Positions 13,488 through 14,187 of a stretch of DNA of 14,187 bases are shown piece after piece; within the stretch, counting starts at the first letter, position 1, and each line of letters opens with the position of its first letter. The stretch lies in the NCBI GenBank assembly GCA_024640385.1, contig JAHEFC010000054.1, positions 1-14,187 of the forward strand, in the 5' to 3' direction. The position numbers and the translations under genes were made by a program. The stretch comes from Sphingobacteriales bacterium (GTDB lineage Bacteria; Bacteroidota; Bacteroidia; Chitinophagales; Chitinophagaceae). The notes beneath the pieces are model-generated. The model was not told the origin of the DNA and did no database searches. It saw only the letters and a program-made list of their open reading frames with translations.

Positions 13488-14187
13488 CTAAATTTTCCGG
13501 TTTCTTAATGCCAGTAATCCCGCACCGTACAAACCCGCTTTATCATGCAATGAGCTGGCTTCGATCTCCACCAACTTCATACTCACCGGCTGCGCCCATT
13601 TCTCCGCTTCTTTCCTGATATCAGGGATGAATCTGGCAGCAGGACCAAAAACTCCTCCGCCTAAAATGATCTTCTCCGTATCAAACAAACTCACAAGATT
13701 GGCAATGGCCATGCCCCATAATTCAATGGCGGAGCTGATCACTTTGCGCGCAATGGGATCATCATTTTCAAAAGCATCAAATACGTCATGGGCCGTAATG
13801 TCTCTTCCTTTGAGGGTTCCATGATAATCTTCATCTTCTGCCACAAATTTACGGGCCTGTTTTGCAATGCCCTCGCCCGATGCCATGCCTTCAAAGCATC
13901 CTGCACTGATAAACTCATCGCGGAATGGGCGTTCCAATGCGAGCCAACCAATTGCCCCGGCAATATCATGTGCACCCCTGAGTACCTGGCCACCCGTCAT
14001 GATCCCAGCGCCAATGCCTGTACCCACAGACAGGAAAATCGCGTCATTGCAGCCTTTGGCAGAACCTTTCCAGGCTTCACCTAAAATATAACAGGCCCTG
14101 TCACTGTCGATACTGACAGGTATGCTACCCGTGACCTGTTCTACTTTATGTCTCAATGGGTAATTTTCCCAGCCACTGATATTGGGA
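13488..14187 (-). CDS. ROK-family sugar kinase-like protein, N-terminus cut by window edge
   Basis: The frame is open to the window edge: 232 residues are visible, beginning PNISGWENYPL, a normal ROK segment. The TTG at 14156 is therefore an internal leucine codon and not the start. Seen are the catalytic-Asp region (VSIDSDRACYILGE), the phosphate-binding SVGTGIGAGIMTGGQVLRG, and DNA-binding-free C-terminal helices ending GLYGAGLLALR. ROK kinases phosphorylate glucose, N-acetylglucosamine, N-acetylmannosamine or fructose; some members are repressors. Unusually, the zinc-site pattern is mostly absent: the GEIGH histidine is Trp (GAIGWLAL), and the CxCGxxGC stretch is reduced to a single Cys in FISAGCFEG. 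It is first of the visible ROK-MFS-SIS unit, whose promoter is outside the window. Confidence 0.9.
   Translation of the reverse strand, partial: PNISGWENYPLRHKVEQVTGSIPVSIDSDRACYILGEAWKGSAKGCNDAIFLSVGTGIGAGIMTGGQVLRGAHDIAGAIGWLALERPFRDEFISAGCFEGMASGEGIAKQARKFVAEDEDYHGTLKGRDITAHDVFDAFENDDPIARKVISSAIELWGMAIANLVSLFDTEKIILGGGVFGPAARFIPDIRKEAEKWAQPVSMKLVEIEASSLHDKAGLYGAGLLALRNRKI

Noticed and set aside
14154..14156. Start of the ROK protein at 14156
   Set aside because: The codon is TTG, and the upstream codons continue with a typical ROK PNISGW segment to the window edge.

Overview
The window reads as chromosomal DNA from a Bacteroidota bacterium, most likely near the Chitinophagaceae (family-level inference from protein style only). 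Supporting signs are signal peptides ending in 'AQ', a small outer-membrane beta-barrel ending in an aromatic residue, start codons without clear Shine-Dalgarno sequences, a very large FG-GAP/ASPIC-UnbV secreted protein, and moderate GC. No rRNA, tRNA, CRISPR array, insertion sequence or phage gene was seen. Both window edges cut a gene: an MscS channel on the left and a ROK protein on the right.

Left part (1-2576): the 3' end of an MscS-type channel gene converges on a small beta-barrel outer-membrane protein gene, with a clear intrinsic terminator between them serving the minus strand. A 251-bp divergent spacer then leads to a plus-strand lipoprotein of unknown function.

Middle left (2577-5029): a two-gene minus-strand unit (TIGR03643/DUF2805 protein, then a flavin-reductase-like split-barrel protein, joined by an ATGA overlap) is divergent from a plus-strand DoxX-like membrane protein. 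A short-chain dehydrogenase follows, preceded by a striking perfect 16-bp inverted repeat.

Centre (5013-11456): the most interesting region is a six-gene minus-strand array. In transcription order it holds a 1097-residue secreted FG-GAP/ASPIC protein (7 + 7 repeats around the ASPIC domain), a secreted vanadium-haloperoxidase/PAP2-family enzyme, two tandem secreted YHS-domain proteins of the '(seleno)protein' type in their cysteine form, an ECF sigma factor and a small soluble zinc-finger (HC2-type) anti-sigma candidate. The genes are 3, 44, 8 and 48 bp apart, and the last two overlap by ATGA. This suggests an exported oxidation/metal module that carries its own sigma/anti-sigma switch at the 3' end.

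Right part (11567-14187): a tight minus-strand unit of a ROK-family protein (5'-truncated by the window), an MFS permease and a SIS-domain sugar isomerase-like protein, with 3-4 bp gaps. It is probably a sugar or amino-sugar uptake and processing unit. The ROK protein has lost most of the usual zinc-site residues.
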